From Albifimbria verrucaria (taxonomy: Eukaryota; Ascomycota; Sordariomycetes; Hypocreales; Stachybotryaceae), in assembly GCA_020081605.1 (NCBI GenBank), contig JAHREC010000011.1, positions 4,402,001 to 4,466,000 on the forward strand: a stretch of DNA of 64,000 nucleotides. Direction: 5' to 3'. Positions within the stretch are counted from its first letter, which is position 1. Every line of letters begins with the position of its first letter. A program made the position numbers and the translations under genes. The notes below the pieces were generated by a model that saw only the letters and a list, made by a program, of their open reading frames with translations, did not search any database and was not told the origin of the DNA. This document shows positions 11,624-22,900 of the stretch, piece after piece.

Positions 11624-14582
11624 ATGAAGAATCTAAGCATTCTTTATAGCTTGCTACCTTTCCTGAAATGTGCCTTCGCGATCACCCCTCAAGTATCCTT
11701 AATCTCTCCCTTCAAGCCACGAGTGGAAGAAACATCGCCAGACGACAGTTCGATGTCGGTGTCGACAGCCAGCTCACCGGCACACTCTACACTGTCAACA
11801 TCACCGTTGGCACGCCGGGCCAGACTGTCAGCCTCGAAGTCAACACTGGCTCCGACGAGCTGTGGGTAAACCCAGTGTGTGGAAAATCATCGAACCCAGG
11901 GCTCTGCCAGGCTGCAGGTCGTTTCACTCAAAGTACGACGTTCGTGGACCTAGCTACGCAGGGTGGACAGCAGCAGCCTGATGGCACCGTTGGCTGGGAA
12001 TATGGCTACGACTATGTAACCGTGGGTCGTGAGTAGAACCTTCGTCATTGCTTTAAGACCTTCATACTTGGATGCAGGAGCTAACACGTGCCAGCCGCTC
12101 GTGCTCAGATCCAGATATTCGGCGCTGCGTTCGACAGCGAGGCCTTCCCCGTTGGCCAATTGGGTCTCAGCCCGTCGCTATCTGGATGGGACAGCCCTTA
12201 CCCTTACCTTTTGGATACCTTGTACTATCAGGGATTCATTCAGAGCAGGGCCTTCAGCCTAGACCTCCGCAGTATTGAAAGTGACGACGGTAAGATTGCA
12301 GGAGTTGCCTACTATTGAGACCTAACGCTATGAAGAATGACTAACTATGCAACGAACCAACAGGTGCTCTAATTCTTGATGGTATCGACACCTCGAGGTA
12401 CTCAGGATCTCTGGAGAAGCTGCCTATCGTCCCAGCCAGCCAGTCTCCTGACGGCTACACACGGCAAGTCCACGCAAATATCAAATGCCTTAGTGTTTGC
12501 CCTAACATCTTTACAGCTACTGAATCAACACCGGCAGCATCACAGTAGCGCGCGAAGGTGAAGGCGTGCTCGTACTTAACAGCGGGACTCAAGCATTCCA
12601 CGTCAACAGCGGTTCGGCGCTGAGCGGCTTCCTAGTCCCATTTTCCAAGGGCTCCTCGCTGCCTTCCCCGAGGCGGTCCCCATCGCAGGATCCAACCAAT
12701 ATAGCATAGACTGCTCCATCGCTGACGAGGACAGTGCCATCAACTTCACATTTGGGGTTCCGTCATCAACGTTCCGTTGAGCGATTTCATTTGGCAGCAG
12801 GGTGGTGTCTGCTACCTCGGTGCTTACCAAGATGATGGTTCGTGTTTGTTGTATGCCTGTATTGCTGGTACTAACTGAGTGGTCGCAGCTCTCCCGATTC
12901 TTGGAGCCACATTTCTCCACGCCGCATATATAGTTTTCGACTGGGATAACCGTGAGGTTCACCTCGCCAACTCGGTACCACAAAGAAGATGCGAAACCAG
13001 ACTTGTCGCCATAGGTAGCGGACCTGGAGCTGTGCCCTCTAGTGTTGGCGGTTGTGCCCCTGCGTCGACTTCCACGCCTACTCCCACGTCTACTCCCACT
13101 CCTTCAAATACTGCTGTGCCTCATCGACAGACGCCTCTGCTACAGTCTCATCCAGTGCTTCTATGCAGACCACTGCGGATACGTCTATACCAACCTCATC
13201 CACCACGGTGCCTGTAACCTCCTTGGAGACGACCGTCTCAACATTTGTAGAAACGACGACATCAAGCTCGTCTGATGTGACATCCGTTAGTTCTCAAACT
13301 TCAGAGACTTCCGTGACTTCCATCGTTTCGGGGACTTCTGTGAATCTAGATGACCCCGTTACGCCTGAAGTCACTACCAGTGACACCACCAGCTTGGTGA
13401 CAGGCCCGTCCACCATTACGACATCTAGTAGGGCGTCAGAAACTACTACCTCAATCGTTACATCTACGACTAGTGCTTCGAGTGATGACATATTGAGTAC
13501 TGAGGCGAGCAGTTCTGTCATTAGTGACTTCGAAACTAGCACACCCGGGACGACCAGCAAGGCTAGCAGCCCCGAGACCAGCAGCTCAGTTTCTGATGGA
13601 ACTACAATATCCACTTCAGAGGCCATCAATTCAACACCCAGTAACACAGTTCCGACTAAGGATGCATCCCGCCAAGGCAATTCGATTGACATTGTTCCCA
13701 CTTCTTCAGACTTTTCTTCTGGTGCTCTTGCGGATAGGTCTACGATTATCATTCTTCCAACCACGAGCGACACTACCTCACCATCCGAAACGACTGCCGT
13801 GCATGCTACTAGCACTTCCTCGAGCTCGCCACTCGATTCTGTGACGTTTATCAATGCTTTGACGGGGACAACCAGCAGCCGCGGCAGCAATACTTGGGAA
13901 AGGCATCAACCTCGACCCAAGTGACTTCGGTGAGCACTTCGTCGGAGATAACACCGAGTTCCTCAAACCATGCGGCAATCACCCGTCCGCCTTTCCAAAC
14001 TTCAACGTTGACGACTACGATCACATACACCATCAATTCGTGTTCCAAGACCGTCACCAACTGCTCCGTCGGCAAGGTCACGACCAAAGTCATCACGAGC
14101 CACACGACGTTTTGCCCCAGGATAACAGCCACTTACACGTTGCCAGATGCTTACACTCGCGTCGGCAGTACAAGTAAGCTAGCACATACGACACCCCGCG
14201 TGGTCACAATTGGGCCCGTTCCGAGCCACTCCAAGCCAATCGACGTCCCTGGGTGGTCTTCCAGCTTGTATATTTCCACCGCCCCTATCGGCATCATCCT
14301 GTCTACGAAACAAGTCAATTGCCAATCGCTGTAGTAATGAATTCTGTCCAACCAGGCTTCGAAACAATGATTAAGGATCAACAAGCGGGCGCGACAAACA
14401 CTTGGCCCACAACCACGTTAGACGTTGAGGCAGCTTCCATTACCGTCTCCGCGGTTCACCTTCCTACTCACACAGCCAGTGCCACTCCCAAGGAAACTCC
14501 AGTCATTGCGGGTGGCTCAATTGTTGGCACCTCTGGTCTTGTTGGCCTTGTTGTGGGAGTGCTAGTTGCATTGCTACTGTAG
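11624..14582 (+). CDS. GPI-anchored aspartic-protease-like protein with both catalytic Asp replaced (pseudoprotease)
   Basis: Pepsin/yapsin fold, expected at the cell surface. There is a signal peptide (MKNLSILYSLLPFLKCAFA), a propeptide ending near ARRQ, the A1 protease domain to about 13000, a Ser/Thr-rich stalk of about 450 residues, and a hydrophobic GPI-type tail (GTSGLVGLVVGVLVALLL). The two active-site triads read VNTGSDELW (AAC 11842-11844) and VNSGSALSGF (AAC 12605-12607): Asn where catalysis needs Asp. Introns fit at about 12029-12095, 12292-12361, 12473-12515 (GC donor) and 12840-12887. After the GC intron, a TGA at 12521-12523 stands where the family has Trp. One-base gaps near 11694, 12650, 12760, 13120, 13890 and 14320 are probably sequence errors. 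It could be a pseudogene or a non-catalytic surface protein. Confidence 0.75.
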
Positions 14583-15651
14583 GGTTACCAATCTTGGTCT
14601 GGCCCAGTATCAGAGCCATAGCTCGCTCCCAAGTCCATAATGTGTGCACGTAATCATAAGCATAAAAATAAAGGCATTCTGTGGTAGAGTGTATGTTAGT
14701 TCTTAGAAAGTATCTCCAAGTAAAGAATAATACATAATTATTAGGCATGAAACAGTCATCTATGTGGTACAAGCAAGCCCGTCGAAGACAACTTGACTTA
14801 TTTTGCCCCAAAGCGGGCAGTCTCGGAGTTTGATACCCAACCGAAAGTTATGGTAACTAATGAGAATATTGGGGATTGTTCAAAGCAGTTTTAGGGGGTG
14901 CGACTGTCTCGATTAATGATTTAGGATGCATCGATATCTGGGATCATAGCTTGGTCTATGCGGATTAATGCTGCACTGAGTTGGCCTCATATATGTTAGC
15001 TAATTGCTTAGAGTGCTTTTGGCTTTTACGAAGCTGACTGGCCAATAGATTAGCCAACTAGTTCTGAAATTGTTCAAAGTACAGAACTCCTTTTAAATCC
15101 AAGTGGTGCCCAAGTGGTTACATCAAAGGCCGCATGGAAACCCAGTCAACTTTTGTTGACAAGGGAATTGAATTGCCCCGGACCCGTAGTTAAAGTTTCT
15201 AGGTTATTTAACAGCCTGGTAGATGTAAGGAATCATCAAGATTCTTGGGAGATAATGAATACTTCCTTATGGATCCGTTCGCATGAGCCAAATTCTCAAA
15301 AGCCCAAAGACTTGGTACTTTGGAGAAGTGGCCTGCACAGACATGCATGTGCGTCTGATAACATACCTACCTGTGTCAGCGGAATCCCTGGAGCACGCAG
15401 GACTTTAGTCCTTACGGCCTTAATCATGTCTGGTGATGCCGAAACGAGTAGGTTGCTGCGTTTATCTGCATAAAGCTAAACCTCAAGTATGCATGTGGCT
15501 TTTCGTCTTGTGCCCGGCCTGGTATAGTGAATACAGAGCCATGTGCGCTTTTTCCCTTTGTCTTGTGTTGTAAATGATATAAAACTGATAAGCCCCGCTA
15601 CACTGCCTGTGAACTCTTCAAGGTTGGAAAATATCCGTAACGCTCAACGAG
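14583..15651. other. Intergenic
   Basis: About 1.07 kb with no recognised gene. The frame at 15114-15473 shows no domain and has no support. Confidence 0.4.
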
Positions 15652-16421
15652 ATGTCAACCCAATCACAAGTCCAAAAGACTACTCTGAGACTGCAGCAGA
15701 GTACAATTCGGGCGTTGCAGATACAGCGGTCGGCAGAGTCGAAATTCAACTGGTGAAGCATGCTATTGGTGATGCCACTGACCTGTTAATCCTCGACCTT
15801 GGTGGGGGTAGTGGAATCTATGCACGTGAAGCCATCAATGCGGGTGCTAAGAGAGTAGATCTGGTGGACTTCTCACCGGAAATGATTACAGTGGCTAAAG
15901 ATACAGAGTTGGCATTAGGCCGTAGGGATAAGATTCGATTCTACGAGGCGGATGTATCTAAGCCTATGGATCATCTTCAACTTGGACAATACGATATGGT
16001 CATGGCAAACTGGGTTTTTGATCATGCTAGAACCGTCGGTATGCTTTACGGCATGTGGCAGAATGTCACTGCTTATCTCAAGCCTGGCGGTAAATTCGTT
16101 GGCATCCGTGCGTCGGATCCTTTCAGCCCAGCCTTCAGCAGTGGGAAATACGGACAGGTCGTTAAGGACATCAAGATCATTCCTGGTGGTACAAGTTACA
16201 CTGTTTCCGTCTTTTCAAATCCGCCTTTCGAATTCGAAGCCACAACTATGGACCTTAGCTCCTCGCCATCTCTGGAGCTTTACAAGAAATTCGGCTTGAC
16301 AAATGTGGAGGTTATATCCTATGACAAATCTGAAATTGTCCGAGCCAACCCAGAATTTTGGGAGAATTTTATCCAGCGACCGTGGTTGGTTGTCATTCGG
16401 GCATTGAAGAGCTTGGAATGA
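15652..16421 (+). CDS. Class I SAM-dependent methyltransferase
   Basis: Small-molecule-type methyltransferase with a Rossmann fold. The S-adenosylmethionine motif I reads LILDLGGGSGIYARE, followed by VDLVDFSPEMI (acidic end of strand 2) and YDMVMANWVFDHA (motif IV region). Stop is at 16419-16421. The best start is ATG 15652 (MSTQSQVQK). It joins the main frame (DYSETAAEYNSG) if one A is missing from the A-run near 15675; an upstream extension in the main frame has no convincing ATG. Length is about 256 residues, normal for the family. The substrate is unknown. It could belong to a secondary-metabolite pathway, but it is 9 kb from the diterpene synthase and no direct link is visible. Confidence 0.8.
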
Positions 16422-17660
16422 AGTAATTAGGTATCAGGATTGGCTTGGGTGTTTAGTGACTCTTTATTACTATATGTATTGCTTTAACTTATGTTTTCGT
16501 GCAGTGCGCTATCGAATTCATTTTGTCCCCATTGATTTATTTGCCAGACACGATAGCCTCAGACAGATCGCATCTAGTTCAACCACCAATGACCTACCCT
16601 ATACACACCGCATATTTCCTTAGATCTCAAGGGTTTGAACCAACATGGACGGCTTACTCTTCTCAGGCATCCTATTTCAGACAGTTCCTATCATCAAAGC
16701 GAGAAAAAAGCATTTCTCGAGGCCTTATGAGTGCCCTGGACAGTTCGCTATGCCAGCAAAGGTGAGCCAAATCTCTCCCGTTTCCACGACCAGTGATGCA
16801 TGTGCTGAGCGGTAACCGGTGCCCTGAAGATATTTTTTACCAATGTATTAAATGGGAGTGAATTGCCGTCGTCTGTCATCCTTGATCTTTTGCTCTGCGT
16901 TACCCTTTTCTGTCACTCGACCTCTTTCTAGCGCTGTTGGGCTTGGTGGAGGAACGCCTCATATTCTGTGATGCGGAAAGCAACACAACATTGGCTAGCG
17001 GAGGGACAAACCAGCCACCTTGTTTCATTCGGTTTGCTTGATAGGCTTTTATCGTTCTTACTCTTTTTTATTTTTTTATTTTTATTTTATTTATTTACTT
17101 TGTGTTAATTCTTTTTGTCTTGGCCTATTGGATAGCTCTGCTCTTTGAACATGAATTAACAGCGCGGCTCGAATAGCTCCGATTTTCATGATATAGTGAG
17201 GCAGTGTCCATAACATAAAATTGAATGGGAAAATACGAGCATCGGTGGTAGCTGTTGGTCTGATATTGTCTCCAATATCTGTTGGTAGCATGGAAAAAGT
17301 AGTCGCTGAAACAGCAGCGGCCCCCAGAGGATTGCAGTTTCAGGTTTTGGCACGTACATGATGGCTGAGCCGTGGGGAATTTCGAGCAAAGCCTCGTCCA
17401 AGCCTCTTCAACCGATGTCCAATTTAGGGGCATGGTCAAGCGGGGTATCGCTGTTTCATCTCATCTCATAATCAAAATTGTCGAATTCGGCAAATGCAAC
17501 CAAACTGACGTGTCTCGTTCTTGTTTCATACTTCTTGACGACATGGGGTCCACAACGACACAGACCATTTGGCCGCATTGCTTTGCGGGTGGCACAGCTT
17601 AGGACTTGGACACAGAGTATTGGGTTGGCACGTTGATGTTGACAGACTTGGGCCGTGTTG
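16422..17660. other. Intergenic with a T/A-rich low-complexity patch
   Basis: No gene recognised. Positions 17060-17110 are an almost pure T/A stretch. The right end leads into the TATA box at 17661. Confidence 0.4.
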
Positions 17661-17667
17661 TATAAAA
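17661..17667 (+). promoter_or_regulatory. TATA box of the secreted protein gene
   Basis: TATAAAA lies about 227 bases before the ATG at 17888. It is followed by a pyrimidine-rich leader (CTTTTCTCTCATTCTTCTC type), usual for well-expressed fungal genes. Confidence 0.55.
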
Positions 17668-17887
17668 GTTGGACGTTTCCCGTCCTTCCATGAGATTTTC
17701 TTCACCACACATCAGCAGACACTTCATTCACTCCGTCTTTTCTCTCATTCTTCTCTTCATCTTCGCCGGTAGATCCGAGCACTAGCTTCTACAGCTTTTT
17801 CGATTTATTCTCCTTCTTTAATTGTCAGCTGGACTGATTCGTCACACCCGTCAAGAATTCTTAATTCAATCGTCTGTCTCTACCAAG

Positions 17888-18987
17888 ATGCATTTTCCCG
17901 TCCTCGCTGCGTCTTTCCTCGTTTTCGCCGGTGCCATTGACGGCGCGGCTGCTCAACCCCGGTTCGGCTCTGGCTGGGGTTCAATCGGTTTGGTGGCAAA
18001 GGGCAGGGTGGACGTGGAGAGAACAAATTTCAATATGGCCCGAACAAGGGGCAGAATAATGGCAACGGCAACGGATCGGCAGGAGGTAACGGGCAAGGTA
18101 ACGAGAACGCGACACCTCCAGCGCAAATCATCCTCAATCCCAACCTACATCAGCCCGCCAGCGGTTTGTCCGGCCAAGAGCCCGGCACTGAAGGAATAAA
18201 GCCGGGACAAGCAGCGTCTGCAACGTAAGTTTTATAGCAATGCACTTGTCGTACCACATAGTTGCTCATACAGACATGCAGAGACGATAACAATTTCATC
18301 AATTTTTGCCAGGACAGTGGCACTCTTACCAATGGCATGCAAGTCACAGATGGCTCGTGCAACGGCATTCCCATGGGCAGGATCCCCGCCGTCACCAATA
18401 TGATCTCTGCTATCATTATTTCCCCGAAGCCTGGACAGGTGATTGAAGCCAACACCACTTTCAATGTTGCCGTTCAGACTCGGAATCTAAATGCTGGCCA
18501 CTTTGTCAATCCTACGACCAACTACTACTCCGCTCCTCAAGATCTTGACGAGCAAGGGAATGTCATTGGCCACTGTCACATCACGATTCAGGAAATCGGC
18601 GACTTTGAGACCACGACTCCACCTGACCCATCAGTATTTGCTCATTTCAAAGGCATTGATGACGCCGGTAACGGCCGTGGCCTCCTCACTCATGAGGTCA
18701 CCGGTGGCCTTGGCCCTGGCGTTTACCGTGTCTGCACTATGATCGCTGCCCAGAATCACCAACCTGTAAACATGCCTGTTGCTCAGCGAGGTGCTCAGGA
18801 TGACTGCACCAAATTTGAGATCCTTGTTAGAGGAAAGAAGGGTAAGGGAGGAAAAGGAAAGAATGACAAGAATGCGTCCAAGAACCAAGAAGAGATGGGC
18901 AAGATTAGAAATGGTAATGAGGCGAACCGTAAGACGGAGGATCAAAAGAAGCAGCGTGGTCGCAAGGGAGGTAAAGGATCACTATGA
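17888..18987 (+). CDS. Secreted protein of the fungal DNNFINFC family with Lys-rich tail
   Basis: Extracellular protein of unknown function; similar fungal proteins are widespread. The signal peptide is MHFPVLAASFLVFAGAIDGAAA. Next come a Gly/Asn/Gln-rich low-complexity segment (about residues 28-75), one intron (about 18222-18283, GTAAGT donor), and the conserved domain beginning DDNNFINFCQDSGTLTNG. That domain has several Cys and the GNVIGHCHITIQ and GVYRVC segments. The C-terminus from about 18832 is a basic tail made largely of KGKGGKGK-type residues. A G-run at 17976-17979 seems one base short; with five G the frame runs from the signal peptide into the Gly/Asn-rich part. Stop TGA is at 18985-18987. 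I know no established biochemical role. Confidence 0.75.
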
Positions 18988-19911
18988 GACATTTTCTAGT
19001 ACAGCAAAATTTGAAGCCAAGAAGTTTAATATAAGATACTTTTGAACGAATGTTCTGTCTGAGTGATTAACTTATATTACGTTGTCCTGGGCATGGAGTG
19101 GAAAGGATTAACTTGATGTTTAATTTTGGCTTCCCCAAGTTAGCTTCACGTCACTATCCTTCTTAAGGGTCAAAAACTACAGTCTGCTTGGGTTTGTTCA
19201 GAGAAGTATAAGCCGGAATCTTTTATTTTCTCCTATCAATAAGATTTTACGCTTCTGGCCTTGCGTTCTATGAAGGATCAATTGATCATCAGAGTGTATG
19301 CAATATGAAATGCCTCTGGTCGCTATATTGATAATGTAGTTACAACATTTGATATATTTAGTCGTGCAATCTGGGTTGAGGAGTTGAATATGAAAAAGTT
19401 TTCTTAATATCGATAAATAAGGAGAATGGATAGGTGTGACCGTGGCTTACATAAAAATATTCACTTCATTTTTTAATTATCTAATTCTTATTTTTAATTT
19501 TCTTAAGGAACTTCGTATTAAAAAGAACGAAGCAATTGAAATACCAAATTGAGATCCGATAGATGCAAGTCGACTATTTTGTCCTTTTCAATATTCATCT
19601 ACAAAGTACCAGCAATCAGAACCCGAAGCTTGGCATCATGAGCTTCGTTGACTCGGGTCATTACCAGCTGACCCTACAAATGCACATGCTGACAGGGGTG
19701 GTGATCCACTTGGAGTGGTCAATCATCCTAGTCAGCTTCAGCCTTCCGCCCTGTCGTGACATAGAAAAAATTGACCCGAAGGGTCAGCCACGCACTAAAA
19801 TAGAGCCGATCGTTCTTAATGAGCGTGGACTCCGTCTCAATTTTGTGTCCTGATGTGATCTCTCTTTACTCGTCATAACAGTGGGCGGAAGGGGCCCTGC
19901 TCTTGATACGA
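18988..19911. other. Intergenic, AT-rich
   Basis: About 920 bases with AT-rich runs, for example 19380-19510. No gene recognised; presumably the 3' end of the secreted-protein gene and the promoter of the CorA-like gene. Confidence 0.4.
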
Positions 19912-22900
19912 ATGTCTTCAGCAAGCAACACACGCGCCGCGCATGTCGCGTATGTCGAAGATGCGTCCGACGAAGACGACCCCACAAGGGGCACGGAGCC
20001 GACACACCTGCACTCTGATCCTACCGCAACTTCGCAGCAATTTGAGAATGGCATATTACAGACTGAAAATGATGTGGAAAGACGGGATATTAACAACAAT
20101 CCAACATACAATGAAGCTCATTTGCCCCTTAGACGCGATTCGCCCAATCGGCAGCCTCCTCAGATAAACACATATGATAATGATCGGGTTCGAAGAGCAG
20201 ATCCTCTTCGTTCAGAGCGAGATCTACATTTGAAAGATTCGGCCAGCAGAGTTGAGGCTATCCCGGGCTACCAAAACAACCCATCTGAGCCAATATTAGG
20301 AGCTGCTTCTATCCCTGTTCAGCCAGTTGTCGTTAACAATCGCCTCTATAGCGGCTACTCATCGGAGGACGACACTGACCGTCATTACCGTCAACGGTTA
20401 GCTCACCAAGATAATAGGTATAATGAGCAGAGTTATCGTCGCCGTAACTTCAATCGTGCCGCTGCTGGAACCTCATCTCGGGCTCGTCGTTATCTAGAAC
20501 CTCCGCTGTACATACCTCCGCCTTACTCTCGTCCTTATTCGCAATACTATGCAGCCCCTTATGGGGACTCTACGTATAGGCCGCTTCCACCACCAGGTAG
20601 TGCGTTCGAGCCAGCTATGCCTTATTACCACCCCTCCAGGCCACCTTCACCTCCGTTCGTCCCAGGGCCATACAGCAACCCGTTTGCCCCCAAAACATCG
20701 CCCACCAGAAATAGGCGTTCCATGCCAGGATGGAATAGAACAGTTGCTCCGAATCTCGATGTCTCAGATCATGATTCTGTTCTGGATCTCGAAATCCTTG
20801 ATCAAGACGATGAAGAAATGAGCTTCGCCAAGGTGGAGAAAATTGGGCTTTCAGTTACAATCCATGTGAAGAAGAATAAAAAATTTCAACAGAGAGCCAA
20901 GAGTCTTTTGAAAGCAAGAAGCAGGCAAACAACGAGATCGTGGCCTGGAGGCAGCCCGTGACCGTCTTGACCGAAAGTGGATCTGTATGTGAGCTCTTAA
21001 CAATTCATGCACTAGAATACAAGGCAGAAAACAACAAGCAAGGGAAAACAACGCTCATCTGTCCTGGCGGACCCCAAAAGAGGGAATCGGATTCTATTCC
21101 CGTACAGTTGCGGTGGCTGTAAGTGAATTCTTCCCCCACAGATCCTAATATTGATAAGCCCATAGGCATATGCAGCGAACAGGACTGGATCTGCAAATAC
21201 TTCAGGTACAAGAGGAATTCACTGAATCACAATTATTTGACATGTTACTAATATTTCGACGCAGAGGCTTGTGCTGAACTGCCCGTTTATACCCAATGAT
21301 CTAATTGCAGTCGCCATCACGCTTCTTGATGAGGTTGAAAGTCGATTTGGAAGGTCTTCTGAAAGCGGTTCATACCTAGAAATGGGTGCAATTATCAGAT
21401 ATATTGGCAGATATACTGGGTATCTAAATCCAGAAGAGCCAAAAGAAACTGAGCCGGTTTTGTTCTTCTCTGCGCCCTACGTCAGTTTGCAACCGCCTGT
21501 CGTTTCAACTGATGGATATCATTCTCGAACATTGCTCCAAAGCCTCTATGGCTATGATATGGAAGAGAAGATAAAAGGCCAAATTGTGCAGAAAATATTC
21601 AGAAGGCACTCCAAAGATCTCATACATGCAGACCAACTATGGTGTCTATTAATCGGCACTAATATCCTCATTACGATGTCGGACCGCCCACTTCGAGAGA
21701 TCCAGGGTGACGCTATCGAAACAGAACTGAGGAGCTACAAGGACGGAGAATTGATAGTTGTCCGCCTTATCGATGATCAAGGTCAAAGGCACCACAGCGT
21801 TGTCGATACAGACTACACCTATGTAGACTTATTGAGGCATGCCGTGACCTTGATAAAGGGAGATACTTCTGATGCACTAGAATATGATTTGTTGGATACG
21901 GATGGCGAGTTGCTAACATCAGAAAAATGGTTGCAAATACTATCAACCTCCACTACTCGCGTCCTGGACTTGTATATGAAGGGTAAGAGATCATACATGG
22001 CAACCTCTCGCACAGCTTTTGGGCCACCGGACCCCTACCAGACACATACAGACTATCAAAGCAAACTAGAAACAGGCATATATGGAATATCGAATACCTA
22101 TGAGCCTCGCTCAACCAGAACTGAGCCACCAAGATCACAGTATGCGTATCCATCTTCATATGGTCATGACACCTCGAATCTCGCCACCACTCCAACAGCT
22201 CTCAGAGGCTCGAGCTATGCATATAATAGCAGGAGTGACTCCTACTATAGATCTATGCCCGAGTTACCTACCCGAAAGAACTACGGGAATATACGCCGAA
22301 ACGAATCTACGTTTCGTGGCAGATCCGATCCGATTTCAGTGTCTCCACCTGCTGGTAGACGGCGACAGATACGAAGGGAACGTTCCTCCTATACAAATTT
22401 TAGAACGCCAACAGATAGTAGGGAGGGGTCAAAGCAAGAATTAAATGTTATACCTCGAGTATCACGGGTTGGTGAGAATGAAGACGTATACGAAGATGCA
22501 TTCCAGAACAACATTCAGCAATCTGAGTCTAAGGAACTGGAATTGCTGCCCCATAGCGACCAACGGGGTGATGCGCCCTCAAAGCCTATGCAGATGCTTC
22601 AGGCGGAAAAAGCTGTGAGCGGAACAGTTGGTATACTCGAAACAGAAAACCTATCGGTTAATGCTAGCGGTGCAATACCTGGGAGAACTAATGCGGACGC
22701 ATACTCAGGTGATTATGTCGTGCCTGAAACCGATGCCGTTGAAAAGAGCAGCCAATGCCTAGACAAGGTATATCAGTCACTACCACGCCGCTTGACGGGC
22801 TACAACATCCTAAGCAGCAACAGTTGGTTCTTTTCCAAAACCCTGAAGTTGGAATTGTATCTGACAAAAACAATGATCACATTCGCACTGAAAAAATGAA

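Noticed and set aside
11842..12607. Repeat-induced point mutation (RIP) as the cause of the Asp-to-Asn changes
   Set aside because: The changes are not in the CpA context preferred by RIP, and the surrounding sequence is not AT-skewed.
13294..13890. Long open frame on the minus strand (198 codons)
   Set aside because: It is antisense to the Ser/Thr-rich stalk of the aspartic-protease-like gene; its Val/Leu/Ser composition is the mirror of those codons.
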